The translations under genes were made by a program, and so were the position numbers. From the NCBI RefSeq assembly GCF_000526775.1, contig NZ_JAGS01000001.1:2170001-2234000 (forward strand): a stretch of 64,000 nt of DNA, given 5' to 3'. The DNA is from Ruminococcus albus AD2013 (lineage in GTDB: Bacteria > Bacillota > Clostridia > Oscillospirales > Ruminococcaceae). This document shows positions 57,681 through 64,000 of this stretch, piece after piece (position 1 is the stretch's first letter; every line of letters starts with the position of its first letter). The notes beneath the pieces were generated by a model. That model did no database searches and was not told the origin of the DNA. It saw only the letters and a list, made by a program, of their open reading frames with translations.

Positions 57681-57701
57681 TATCTCACCTCCGATAATTC
57701 A

Positions 57702-57769
57702 ATTATAACATCTTTTTAATTTGAACGGAATAACCAAAAAAGTATATCGATATTATCTTTATCGATATA
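57702..57769 (-). promoter_or_regulatory. rex operon promoter region with ATCGAT dyad
   Basis: On the minus strand a TATAAT (57702-57707) has a weak -35 (TTCCGT). Upstream, the inverted repeat TATATCGATA and TATCGATATA (57743-57752 and 57760-57769, seven-base spacer) is centred about 50 bases before the -10. The position suits an activator, for example the LysR-type protein encoded next to it. Confidence 0.6.
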
Positions 57770-57782
57770 ACCGCAACCAAAT

Positions 57783-57819
57783 AAAAAAACACAGTTTCCA
57801 ATTTACAGAAAACTGTGTT
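57783..57819 (-). terminator. Terminator after the LysR gene
   Basis: On the minus strand AACACAGTTT and AAACTGTGTT form a 10-bp stem and TTTTTTTATTT follows. The loop is 12 bases and contains TGTAAATT. Confidence 0.88.
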
Positions 57820-57840
57820 AAAACTCGTATTTACGTCATT

Positions 57841-58773
57841 TTAGCTATCTTTAGTGAAATAAGCCCTCTTCGATTTGATTAGCGCTGTTATGAACCTGTG
57901 GTCAAGTTCGGTAAGGTTATATCCTTTACGATATATCAAAACATCTTTGTACAGGCGCTTGTTGTCTATGCATTTTTTCTGCACAAGACCATAAATATCC
58001 AGTATCCTGTCAGGAAGAGGCGACACCCACATATAAGTCTCGTGATTCAAAGATAAAAGATCGAACTGGCTCCCCCTCTCGAACAGGAATATTCTCCTGC
58101 CAATGCTGTCAAGCAGCTCTTCCTTTTTAACGTTTGAAAGCGGCAGCGACGGCACATAAGGGTCAGCATGGGCTATCTCGATCATATTCGTGAGATTATC
58201 GAAATGCACTTCATCAAGCGATGCTATACTGCTCTCTCTGCTCGCTACAAGCATATTCGAAAACTCAGCTATGAGTTCATATTCAAGACCTTTTTCCTCA
58301 AGAAAGCGTTTAAAATACTTATCATATACGGAGGCATACCTGATTATACCAAGTTTGTATTTTAAAGTAAAGATATTATCTATAGCGCGGTGAGCATTGG
58401 TTTCATAATAGGAAAGCTCTGCCGAATCACCTGTGATCGTTCGTGAAAATTCAGCAAAGGCTTCCGAGATATAACCGGCCCTGGGAACAGAGATAGAAAA
58501 TTTCTGTTTTTTCGGCACGCCCTGACGGTACATACGCTCAACATCGTCTATCTGGTCAAGTATCTTGCGTGCATATCCGATAAACTCTTCGCCCTCGGAA
58601 GTAAGGTTCATACCCTTGGAAGTTCTTGAAAATATGGTAATTCCCAGATCTGCTTCAAGCTCTTTTATGCTTCTGCTGAGGTTTGGCTGTGCTATCAGCA
58701 GTTCCTCTGCCGCCTTGTTTATCGAGCCTATCCTCGCCACCTCGACAGCATATTTCATATGTATGATATTCAT
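57841..58773 (-). CDS. LysR-family transcriptional regulator
   Basis: 310 residues from ATG 58773 (GGGGGTG five bases upstream; longer alternatives exist upstream but lack one). Seen: the N-terminal winged helix MKYAVEVARIGSINKAAEELLIAQPNLSRSIKELEADLGITIFSRTSKGMNLTSEGEEFI (canonical LysR), then a periplasmic-binding-like effector domain of about 200 residues, with FSISVPRAGYISEAF at the start of the first lobe and EIAHADPYVPSLPLSNVKKEELL in the second. Its terminator separates it from rex. The dyad before the rex promoter fits a LysR site, though LysR genes are usually divergent from their targets. The effector is unknown; a fermentation or sugar signal is plausible. Confidence 0.93.
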   Translation of the reverse strand: MNIIHMKYAVEVARIGSINKAAEELLIAQPNLSRSIKELEADLGITIFSRTSKGMNLTSEGEEFIGYARKILDQIDDVERMYRQGVPKKQKFSISVPRAGYISEAFAEFSRTITGDSAELSYYETNAHRAIDNIFTLKYKLGIIRYASVYDKYFKRFLEEKGLEYELIAEFSNMLVASRESSIASLDEVHFDNLTNMIEIAHADPYVPSLPLSNVKKEELLDSIGRRIFLFERGSQFDLLSLNHETYMWVSPLPDRILDIYGLVQKKCIDNKRLYKDVLIYRKGYNLTELDHRFITALIKSKRAYFTKDS

Positions 58774-58899
58774 AAATTCACCCCCGTCAGTTTTGTTCAT
58801 TATAACATCATTCCAAAGAGATGTCAACATCATAATAATTTATAGATGAGTATATTGTGTAGGATTACAATAGGCTGTGCTTTCGATAGAAATTTAGTA

Positions 58900-58938
58900 T
58901 TGACAAATCGATCTAAGCTTGTTATAATTAATTAACAA
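58900..58938 (+). promoter_or_regulatory. Promoter of the 167-residue membrane protein gene with Rex-box-like repeat
   Basis: TTGACA (58900-58905), 17 bases, TATAAT (58923-58928). Overlapping the -10, TTGTTA and TAACAA (58919-58924 and 58933-58938) form an inverted repeat with an eight-base spacer. Rex boxes have the same halves with a six-base spacer. Confidence 0.6.
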
Positions 58939-59024
58939 AATTTTGATTTGTTGACAGTGAGATAAAAAGAGATATAGCTGTTCCGATAATAATATTCAAG
59001 GATCGTAAAGGAGATATTAAGCGT

Positions 59025-59528
59025 ATGAAAAATAATTCCAAAGAATTTTATTCTGTTGTTTATTTTATTGTAGTATTTATAGTCAGCCTTATTATAATGA
59101 CTGTGCTATCACCCGAAGGAACTGCAGGTCTGTGGCGTAAAATAGTGCACAATATTTTTGTATCGCATTTAGGAGGAATATTAGTTATCAGATTGCTGCT
59201 GGAGTTCAAAGAAAAACTGATTAAGAATACAATATTACATATTCTTGTGTGGATCTCAGTTTATGCTGTTGCAGCAGTAATATCGGTTCCATGTTTTAAA
59301 GATTTTTCTGCCGAACATATAGTAATAGAAGTACCCGGTTCGTCATTCGATGTTTTCAGAGAAAGCAATTTTAAAGTAAACAGTTATTATATCCTACTTG
59401 CTACAGGCGAAGAGATAGAAATATCTTCAGAACACTATTGGGCACTTTTGGGAGTACATGACGGTACACTGAGGATAGAATATTATCCGAATACACTTAC
59501 CGCGGTAAGACTATCAGGTCATAACTGA
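59025..59528 (+). CDS. Membrane protein of unknown function
   Basis: 167 residues with AAAGGAG upstream of the ATG. Seen: an N-terminal helix (FYSVVYFIVVFIVSLIIMTVL), a second (HLGGILVIRLLLEF), a third (ILVWISVYAVAAVISV) and then a soluble C-terminal part of about 75 residues with a beta-strand run (HIVIEVPGSSFDVFRESNFKVNSYYILLATGEEIEISSEHYWALLGVHDGTLRIEYYPN). The C-terminal part lies on the outer or inner face depending on topology; with three helices and a short Lys-rich N-terminus it should be outside. I do not recognise a family. It is a single gene with a strong promoter that carries a possible redox site. Confidence 0.7.
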   Translation: MKNNSKEFYSVVYFIVVFIVSLIIMTVLSPEGTAGLWRKIVHNIFVSHLGGILVIRLLLEFKEKLIKNTILHILVWISVYAVAAVISVPCFKDFSAEHIVIEVPGSSFDVFRESNFKVNSYYILLATGEEIEISSEHYWALLGVHDGTLRIEYYPNTLTAVRLSGHN

Positions 59529-59687
59529 AATCATATAATATAATTCTATAGTAAGATATGTGCAGGCTTTCTTGTCTTTGACAGTTGTGTTATCGGCAGA
59601 AGAAATTGACTCTATTTCACCACAAGTCAAATACTTTCCGAACTCTCACTCATTCCCGTCTTCTCCGCCGAATACCCGCTCATCAGT

Positions 59688-60377
59688 TCATCCCATCACA
59701 CTTCGTACTATTTCCGTCATTTTCTGCTCATCTGTTCCGTCACTCAAAGATACCGAGTAGAAATGCCCGTCCTTTATCCAAACAGCGAGATCGAACCGTT
59801 TATCATCTCCCTTGAAAGTGACCGTAACGCCGTCAATATCTGTATCCTTTACCGTACTGTATTCGTTGTAGTCGCCCGAGATATCTTCCGTGTCCTTACC
59901 TGCACGGATACAGCAGTTTTCACCATTTGCACCATTATAATTTATCTCCGCAAATTCCCCGAACATTACCTCATAGCTCTGCTCTGTCACCTCAAAGGGC
60001 AGGTCTGTGATATCGTGAAGCTCTACTCCGAAAGCATCGGAAAGATCCTGCGTGCCGCCATATTTCTGTACATCATAACCGCCCGCTTTCTGTTCGTCTC
60101 CCGAATCTGCCGAACCTGTTATTATCTCGCTTTCGGCACTCTTAGCCACATTAGGTGAACTGTCATCGGGGGTCTGCGGAAGTTTATCCCTGTTGAGCAA
60201 AGCCGCCGCACCCACAGCTATCACCATGCAAGCCGCCAAAGCCGATATCATTTTTACTGCCGTATTGATGCGCTTCCGCTTCTGCCTTGCGCCAATATTC
60301 CCGATGATGCGCTCACGCATCTCATCGTTCAGTTCTATATGTTCCATAATTTCGTTATACTTGCTCACCGAAATCAT
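59688..60377 (-). CDS. Anti-sigma-factor-like membrane protein with DUF4367-like outer domain
   Basis: 229 residues, overlapping the ECF sigma gene end by 23 bases. Seen: a cytoplasmic N-terminus (MISVSKYNEIMEHIELNDEMRERIIGNIGARQKRKR), one membrane helix (MISALAACMVIAVGAAALL), then an outer domain with GVELHDITDLPFEVTEQSYEVMFGEFAEINYNG and DTEDISGDYNEYSTVKDTDIDGVTVTFKGDDKRFDLAVWIKDGHFYSVSLSDG. The D-I-S-G-D-x-N-x-Y block and the strand order match the C-terminal domain of the lipoprotein that heads this operon. It probably holds the sigma factor at the membrane and releases it on a signal. Which ligand the outer domain binds is unknown. Confidence 0.85.
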   Translation of the reverse strand: MISVSKYNEIMEHIELNDEMRERIIGNIGARQKRKRINTAVKMISALAACMVIAVGAAALLNRDKLPQTPDDSSPNVAKSAESEIITGSADSGDEQKAGGYDVQKYGGTQDLSDAFGVELHDITDLPFEVTEQSYEVMFGEFAEINYNGANGENCCIRAGKDTEDISGDYNEYSTVKDTDIDGVTVTFKGDDKRFDLAVWIKDGHFYSVSLSDGTDEQKMTEIVRSVMG

Positions 60378-60966
60378 ACTCCTCTTTAAGTATCTCTTTG
60401 AGCTTCGCCCTTGCCCGTTTCAGCCTTGTGCGGATATTTGCACCTGTCTCCCCGAGAATTTCCGCTATCTCGTCGGTCTGATAACCTTCCTCATAAAACA
60501 GGTGTATCACCTCGCGGTAATTGTCGGGAAGCTCCTTTACCGCCTCCCACACAAAGGTCAGGTCATCACGCTGTTCAGCGACCAGTTCGTCATTAAGTTC
60601 GTCTGTGTCCCGCAGCTTGTTGTACTCTATCCTGTTCTTTGAAAGATTAGCCGCCACCCGTATCAGCCACGCCTTTTCATGTTCTTCGCTCTCAAAATCG
60701 GGAGCAGAATCAAGCATTTTTATCAGGGTGTCCTGCAATATCTCCTCCGCGTCCTGCATATTGTGAACATAGGAATATGCCAGCCTTAATATTCGGTTTC
60801 CGTGTCTGTCCATTACCTCACGCAGATGCTGTTCCTGTGCCGTCTGTGATCTTGCAGATGAGTGCATTCTTTTAAACGGCTTTGCTGCCGGCAGATACAC
60901 CGCAAAGCATATCTGCCGCAGCATTTCAAAGACCGTCTGCGCATAATTCCGGTATGCGATCTCCAT
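60355..60966 (-). CDS. ECF-type RNA polymerase sigma factor
   Basis: 203 residues from ATG 60966 (AGGAG six bases upstream). Seen: an N-terminal extension of about 45 residues (MEIAYRNYAQTVFEMLRQIC), then region 2 (LREVMDRHGNRILRLAYSYVHNMQDAEEILQDTLIKMLDSAPDFESEEHEKAWLIRVAANLSKNRI) and region 4 (FVWEAVKELPDNYREVIHLFYEEGYQTDEIAEILGETGANIRTRLKRARAKLKEIL). There is no region 3. It is the middle gene of an operon with the cystatin-like lipoprotein before (12 bases apart) and the anti-sigma-like protein after (overlapping). Part of the family with short C-terminal tails. Confidence 0.95.
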   Translation of the reverse strand: MEIAYRNYAQTVFEMLRQICFAVYLPAAKPFKRMHSSARSQTAQEQHLREVMDRHGNRILRLAYSYVHNMQDAEEILQDTLIKMLDSAPDFESEEHEKAWLIRVAANLSKNRIEYNKLRDTDELNDELVAEQRDDLTFVWEAVKELPDNYREVIHLFYEEGYQTDEIAEILGETGANIRTRLKRARAKLKEILKEEYDFGEQV

Positions 60967-60978
60967 ATTGTTCTCCTG

Positions 60979-62187
60979 TTATTTTGTATTTTCGTTTATA
61001 AGAGCAGTGATATCTTCCTGCATTGTTTCAAGTGAAACTCCATTTGCGGCATAGTAGGAATAGCTGTACTCATCATCGTTCCATACTGCACCAAACATCT
61101 TGTCTCCATTTCCGCGGAGATATATGATCATGTCATCTATCTGCATAGCCGCCTTCTCCTTATAGTCATTGTGATCACCCGAGATATCATCGACTCCCCT
61201 GCCCTTGCGATAGCTTATCTCATCGTCCTCTGAACCGTATCTGACCTCGGCAAGTCCGTCAAAAGACTGTATCAGATAAATGCTGTTTTCACGAAGTTTT
61301 TCAGGAACATTAAATGCTAATCCCGCTTCCCTGCCTGCTTCCTCAGCGGAGGAATATTCTACCCAGGGATCAGGCATCTGCACTGTTTCCTCACCTGTTT
61401 CCCCATTTTCTTCATCGGCATCACCGAGAGTTATTTCCATAGTGTCAGTTATCTCCGCATTGCCCTCAGGGTCTTCATAAACATATACCATCACATAGGT
61501 CGGCTGTTCGACCCATACCGCAGTAACTTTACAGAGTATGCAGTAATTCGTTCCCGCAACTGCCTGTGTACCGAGAACTGCCACAGGAGCAAATTCTGCA
61601 CCCACCAAAGTTTCACGAGCCTTTTCAAGTGCCGCCCTTGCTTCGGGGTTCTTGTCAATAGCTATCTCATCGGGGATAACCCAGCCGCCATCAATATTCT
61701 CCACACCTGTTTCAGCATATCCTGTTTCGGGATTGCCGAGAGTTATTTCCATAGTGTCAGTTATCTCCGCATTGCCCTCAAGGTCCTCATAAACATATAC
61801 CAGCACATAGGTCGGCTGTTCGACCCATACCGCAGTAACTTTGCAGAGTATGCAGTAATTCGTTCCCGCAACTGCCTGTGTACCGAGAACTGCCACAGGT
61901 TCAAATTCTGCACCTGCCAAAGTTTCACGAGCCTTTTCAAGTGCCGCCCTTGCTTCGGGGTTCTTGTCAATAGCTATCTCATCGGGGATAACCCAGCCGC
62001 CATCAATACCGCACATTTCAGCTCCCTCATCCCCCTGAGTTTCTTCTGTCTGCTCATCGGTAGTCTGTACATCAGCTGTGTTTTCGATCTTAGCACCGAC
62101 CTTTGAAGATACCTCGTTCACATTTCCGCAAGCCGTCACACCTGCCGCCATAACCAGTGCCATAATAATTGCTGTCATCTTTTTCAT
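60979..62187 (-). CDS. Lipoprotein with duplicated cystatin-like domains and a DUF4367-like domain
   Basis: 402 residues. Seen: a lipoprotein signal (MKKMTAIIMALVMAAGVTAC, Cys20), an acidic linker, then two nearly identical units of about 90 residues (from about 60 to 150 and from 163 to 253), each with IDGGWVIPDEIAIDKNPEAR, ALEKARETL and TQAVAGTNYCILCKVTAVWVE followed by strand-rich sequence. The first helix and the Q-A-V-A-G-T-N-Y block match the cystatin/stefin layout, where Q-x-V-x-G binds papain-like proteases. The C-terminal domain (YGSEDDEISYRKGRGVDDISG and onward) is shared with the anti-sigma-like protein. It is the first gene of the sigma operon and is probably exposed on the surface. 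Inhibitor activity is inference. Confidence 0.85.
   Translation of the reverse strand: MKKMTAIIMALVMAAGVTACGNVNEVSSKVGAKIENTADVQTTDEQTEETQGDEGAEMCGIDGGWVIPDEIAIDKNPEARAALEKARETLAGAEFEPVAVLGTQAVAGTNYCILCKVTAVWVEQPTYVLVYVYEDLEGNAEITDTMEITLGNPETGYAETGVENIDGGWVIPDEIAIDKNPEARAALEKARETLVGAEFAPVAVLGTQAVAGTNYCILCKVTAVWVEQPTYVMVYVYEDPEGNAEITDTMEITLGDADEENGETGEETVQMPDPWVEYSSAEEAGREAGLAFNVPEKLRENSIYLIQSFDGLAEVRYGSEDDEISYRKGRGVDDISGDHNDYKEKAAMQIDDMIIYLRGNGDKMFGAVWNDDEYSYSYYAANGVSLETMQEDITALINENTK
61424..62007 (-). repeat. Tandem DNA duplication inside the cystatin-like lipoprotein gene
   Basis: 61424-61695 and 61736-62007 (272 bases each, offset 312) differ at only a handful of positions, for example CAGGGTCTTC against CAAGGTCCTC. 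The high identity points to a recent or homogenised duplication. Confidence 0.9.
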
Positions 62188-62331
62188 AATAAATACCTCT
62201 TTTCGTAATATAGTTTTCCGAAGGCTTTACAGTAAGCTTTATTTGCCTTTCTGACCTATATACAGCTGAGAAGATGATATTGTGACACTTGAGCAAAAAA
62301 TTTTTTTCAGTGAGATACATTATTTCAGTTC

Positions 62332-62360
62332 ATTATACCGCACCGATAGCTGTATGTCAA
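62332..62360 (-). promoter_or_regulatory. Promoter of the second ECF sigma operon
   Basis: On the minus strand TTGACA (62355-62360), 17 bases, TATAAT (62332-62337), about 145 bases before the lipoprotein start. Confidence 0.85.
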
Positions 62361-62457
62361 GGAAAAGATGATGTTACATTTTGTCAAGGATTGAAAAAAA
62401 TTCAAACATAAACAACCGCGGGCATCTAACCAAAATGCCTGCGGCTGTATTTTCAGA

Positions 62458-62559
62458 CCTGCTGAGAACGTAGGCAACGGTTCCTACAACTTCTTCAGCA
62501 AAACTTACAAAGGCACATATAAACGCCCCTGCGGAAGCGGCTCTATAACCGTTAAATAA
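62458..62559 (+). pseudogene. Probable C-terminal remnant of a secreted protein
   Basis: A short frame with no start: PAENVGNGSYNFFSKTYKGT, then YKRPCGSGSITVK, ending in TAA. The residue usage and Tyr/Lys pattern look like protein-coding sequence, preceded by a hairpin (CCGC/GCGG arms, 62416-62444) that breaks any longer frame. It lies in the 470-base gap 62188-62658, which otherwise holds only promoters and a terminator. Confidence 0.35.
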
Positions 62560-62630
62560 TAAGATATCATACTGATAATATTGTATCTGTCTGATTAAGC
62601 TGATATCAAAACGGGTGCATATTTCACCAT

Positions 62631-62660
62631 AAAAAAGGACGGCTCAAACCGTCCTTTTTT
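62631..62660 (-). terminator. Bidirectional terminator after the NYN-domain gene
   Basis: AAAAAAGGACGG, the six-base loop CTCAAA, and CCGTCCTTTTTT; perfect on both strands, overlapping the stop of the NYN-domain gene. Confidence 0.88.
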
Positions 62661-63984
62661 ATTTCTGTATCTCGATCACAAATTTCCCCTCCGCATCCAG
62701 TTTCAGCCGCAGGGTCTTTACATACCTGGTACAGAAATTCTCCATTTCCTTTTTGGTAGCAGTCACTCTTGTGGCTTCATAGATCTTATGAGTCAGCTCC
62801 AGAGGGCTTTCCCCGCAAATGGTCGGGAAATGTTTTTCAAGCTCTGCAAACAGCACGGTGCGCTTCAGCTCTTCCGTACCCGCCGTGCAGAAATCATCAA
62901 TGGCACAATAGTATATACCGTGCTGTGTCAGGGCGGACTGTATCGCCGAACCGATCTTTTCGTATTCGTACATTACAAGAAATTGTGCATCGGGCAGACT
63001 TTTGATAAGTCCCCAGAAGTCCGAGTCGCTTGATACTATTATAAATGATGTTATGCCGTCACGGTAAAAATCAGTAACTACGCTCGCGGTCATTCGCACA
63101 TCTACAAGGGATTTTCTGTCGGATACCCTTTCGATCTCGATATGTTCGACGGGTATCATCGTGAATTTTGAGAGCCAGTCCCAACCCGATGTGGTGTTCG
63201 GATCATCATACAGCGTGATCTTTTCTATCTTGGCCAGTTCATCCTGATTTAAACCTTTAAGAACACTGTACAGCTTGAATGGGTTGCTGTTCTCACAATC
63301 AACTGCGATAGCTGTTTTCTCCGAGCTGTCGATAAATTCGTAGATATTATTTCTTGTTTCATCATCAGCGTCCCGATATTTCGTGTGATCTGTGAAAACA
63401 TCTCCGTGCATTTCATATATCAGTTTCAAAAACTTCCTGTCGGTGTATAAGATGTTTCCCAGTTCGGCAGGCTGCCAATGGATATACATCTGAAAAGGAT
63501 AGTGCTGGATATTCTTCATGTACTTTTCAAATTCTTCTTTCAGCACTCCTGATTTCTGGTATTTCGGGATATAGAACAGATCTCTTATATACTCCCATAT
63601 TATCCAGTCGTAAAAAAGGCGGGAGCATTTATCTATATTTTCATTTATCAGTCTTGTGAAATCCTGCATATACTTTTCTGAACGGTAATTCGCCTGAATG
63701 ATCGGAAATCCCCATTTTTCAAGCTGCCTTATATTATCCTTATCGTACCATTCAAGAGAAGTGAGGTTCTTCAGTTCATAGTGCATAGCAATGTCCGTTT
63801 TCTTGAAATGCTGCAAAAGTGAAGTACGCAGCTTGCACAAATATCGTATAACAGTAGCTTCACGGTCTGCATAAAGCTTGTCAAGAGTTCCCTTGCATTC
63901 AGCAAAATTCAGCTCTAAAATATCCTTGCGGACACCTATCAGGTAAGAGATCGTGGTAACTACTTCTTTGGTATCAACGGTCAA
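62659..63984 (-). CDS. NYN/PIN-like domain protein
   Basis: 441 residues starting at TTG 63984, with AGGAGG seven bases upstream. Seen: a helical N-terminal half of about 220 residues (MTVDTKEVVTTISYLIGVRKDILELNF, ATVIRYLCKLRTSLLQHF, WIIWEYIRDLFYIPKYQ) without known motifs, then an NYN/PIN-like domain: KTAIAVDCENSNPFKLYSVL (first acidic residues), YDDPNTTSGWDWL, RKSLVDVRMTASVVTDFYRDG (central Asp) and SFIIVSSDSDFWGLIKSL (S-D-S-D-F, last acidic pair), followed by VMYEYEKIGSAIQSALTQHGIYYCAIDDFC. NYN proteins are usually metal-dependent RNases. The N-terminal half may bind RNA or a partner. The gene is complete within the window; its upstream region lies beyond the right edge. Family assignment is good, role unknown. 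Confidence 0.85.
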   Translation of the reverse strand: MTVDTKEVVTTISYLIGVRKDILELNFAECKGTLDKLYADREATVIRYLCKLRTSLLQHFKKTDIAMHYELKNLTSLEWYDKDNIRQLEKWGFPIIQANYRSEKYMQDFTRLINENIDKCSRLFYDWIIWEYIRDLFYIPKYQKSGVLKEEFEKYMKNIQHYPFQMYIHWQPAELGNILYTDRKFLKLIYEMHGDVFTDHTKYRDADDETRNNIYEFIDSSEKTAIAVDCENSNPFKLYSVLKGLNQDELAKIEKITLYDDPNTTSGWDWLSKFTMIPVEHIEIERVSDRKSLVDVRMTASVVTDFYRDGITSFIIVSSDSDFWGLIKSLPDAQFLVMYEYEKIGSAIQSALTQHGIYYCAIDDFCTAGTEELKRTVLFAELEKHFPTICGESPLELTHKIYEATRVTATKKEMENFCTRYVKTLRLKLDAEGKFVIEIQK

Positions 63985-64000
63985 GATCTTACCTCCTATT

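Overview
The window looks like a chromosome segment of a rumen or gut Ruminococcus (Oscillospiraceae), most likely Ruminococcus albus or a close relative. The evidence is a dockerin-bearing secreted protein, strong AGGAGG ribosome binding sites, sigma-A promoters of the TTGACA-17-TATAAT type, and above all one long operon carrying rex, adhE, an APH-type kinase, two thioredoxin-like [2Fe-2S] proteins, the sensor-type [FeFe]-hydrogenase hydS, a PP2C/SpoIIE-type phosphatase and the monomeric [FeFe]-hydrogenase hydA2. That gene set is known from R. albus. All assignments come from reading the sequence; no database was searched.

Layout. 1-7.0 kb: mostly minus-strand housekeeping and small unknown genes (GH25 lysozyme, rsmE, two methyltransferases, a PH-like protein, a lipoprotein), with one plus-strand candidate structured RNA at 3.5 kb. 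7.1-8.3 kb: two tRNA-Ser genes, a small unknown gene and a broken tyrosine recombinase. 8.5-14 kb: a leucine-rich-repeat dockerin protein, a His-tailed DMT transporter and a GNAT/membrane-protein operon. 14-20 kb: a secreted InlB-repeat protein followed by a 38-residue peptide gene, opposite an AgrA/AgrC-like two-component system, with a 9-bp direct repeat between the divergent promoters. 20-23 kb: a TetR/aldo-keto reductase/flavodoxin/NTF2-like cluster sharing GTTAC-containing sites. 23-36 kb: a complete sortase-B pilus operon resembling streptococcal FCT islands (2109-residue adhesin, SipA-like pseudo-signal-peptidase, sortase B, FctA-like pilin, second sortase B) with a LytS-type kinase and response regulator upstream. 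36-37 kb: debris of a mobile-element replication gene. 37.5-42.7 kb: an HD protein, then two exported proteins whose promoters share an ungapped activator module, followed by an OmpR/HisKA pair. 42.9-48.4 kb: an ECF sigma factor with a frameshifted membrane protein, and a GntR/ABC-transporter operon. 48.7-57.7 kb: the hydrogen and ethanol operon. 57.8-64 kb: a LysR regulator, a small membrane protein, a second ECF sigma/anti-sigma locus led by a lipoprotein with duplicated cystatin-like domains, and an NYN-domain protein.

How the genes work together. Three blocks read as self-contained systems. The redox block couples NADH sensing (Rex), ethanol formation (AdhE), hydrogen formation (HydA2) and probable hydrogen sensing (HydS) with an embedded phosphatase and kinase. 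The pilus block carries its own sorting and assembly enzymes. Several surface-protein genes sit beside dedicated two-component systems with matching direct repeats in their promoters. Small traces of mobile DNA (recombinase, primase and insertion-sequence ends) sit in the gaps, but there is no intact element, no CRISPR array and no rRNA.
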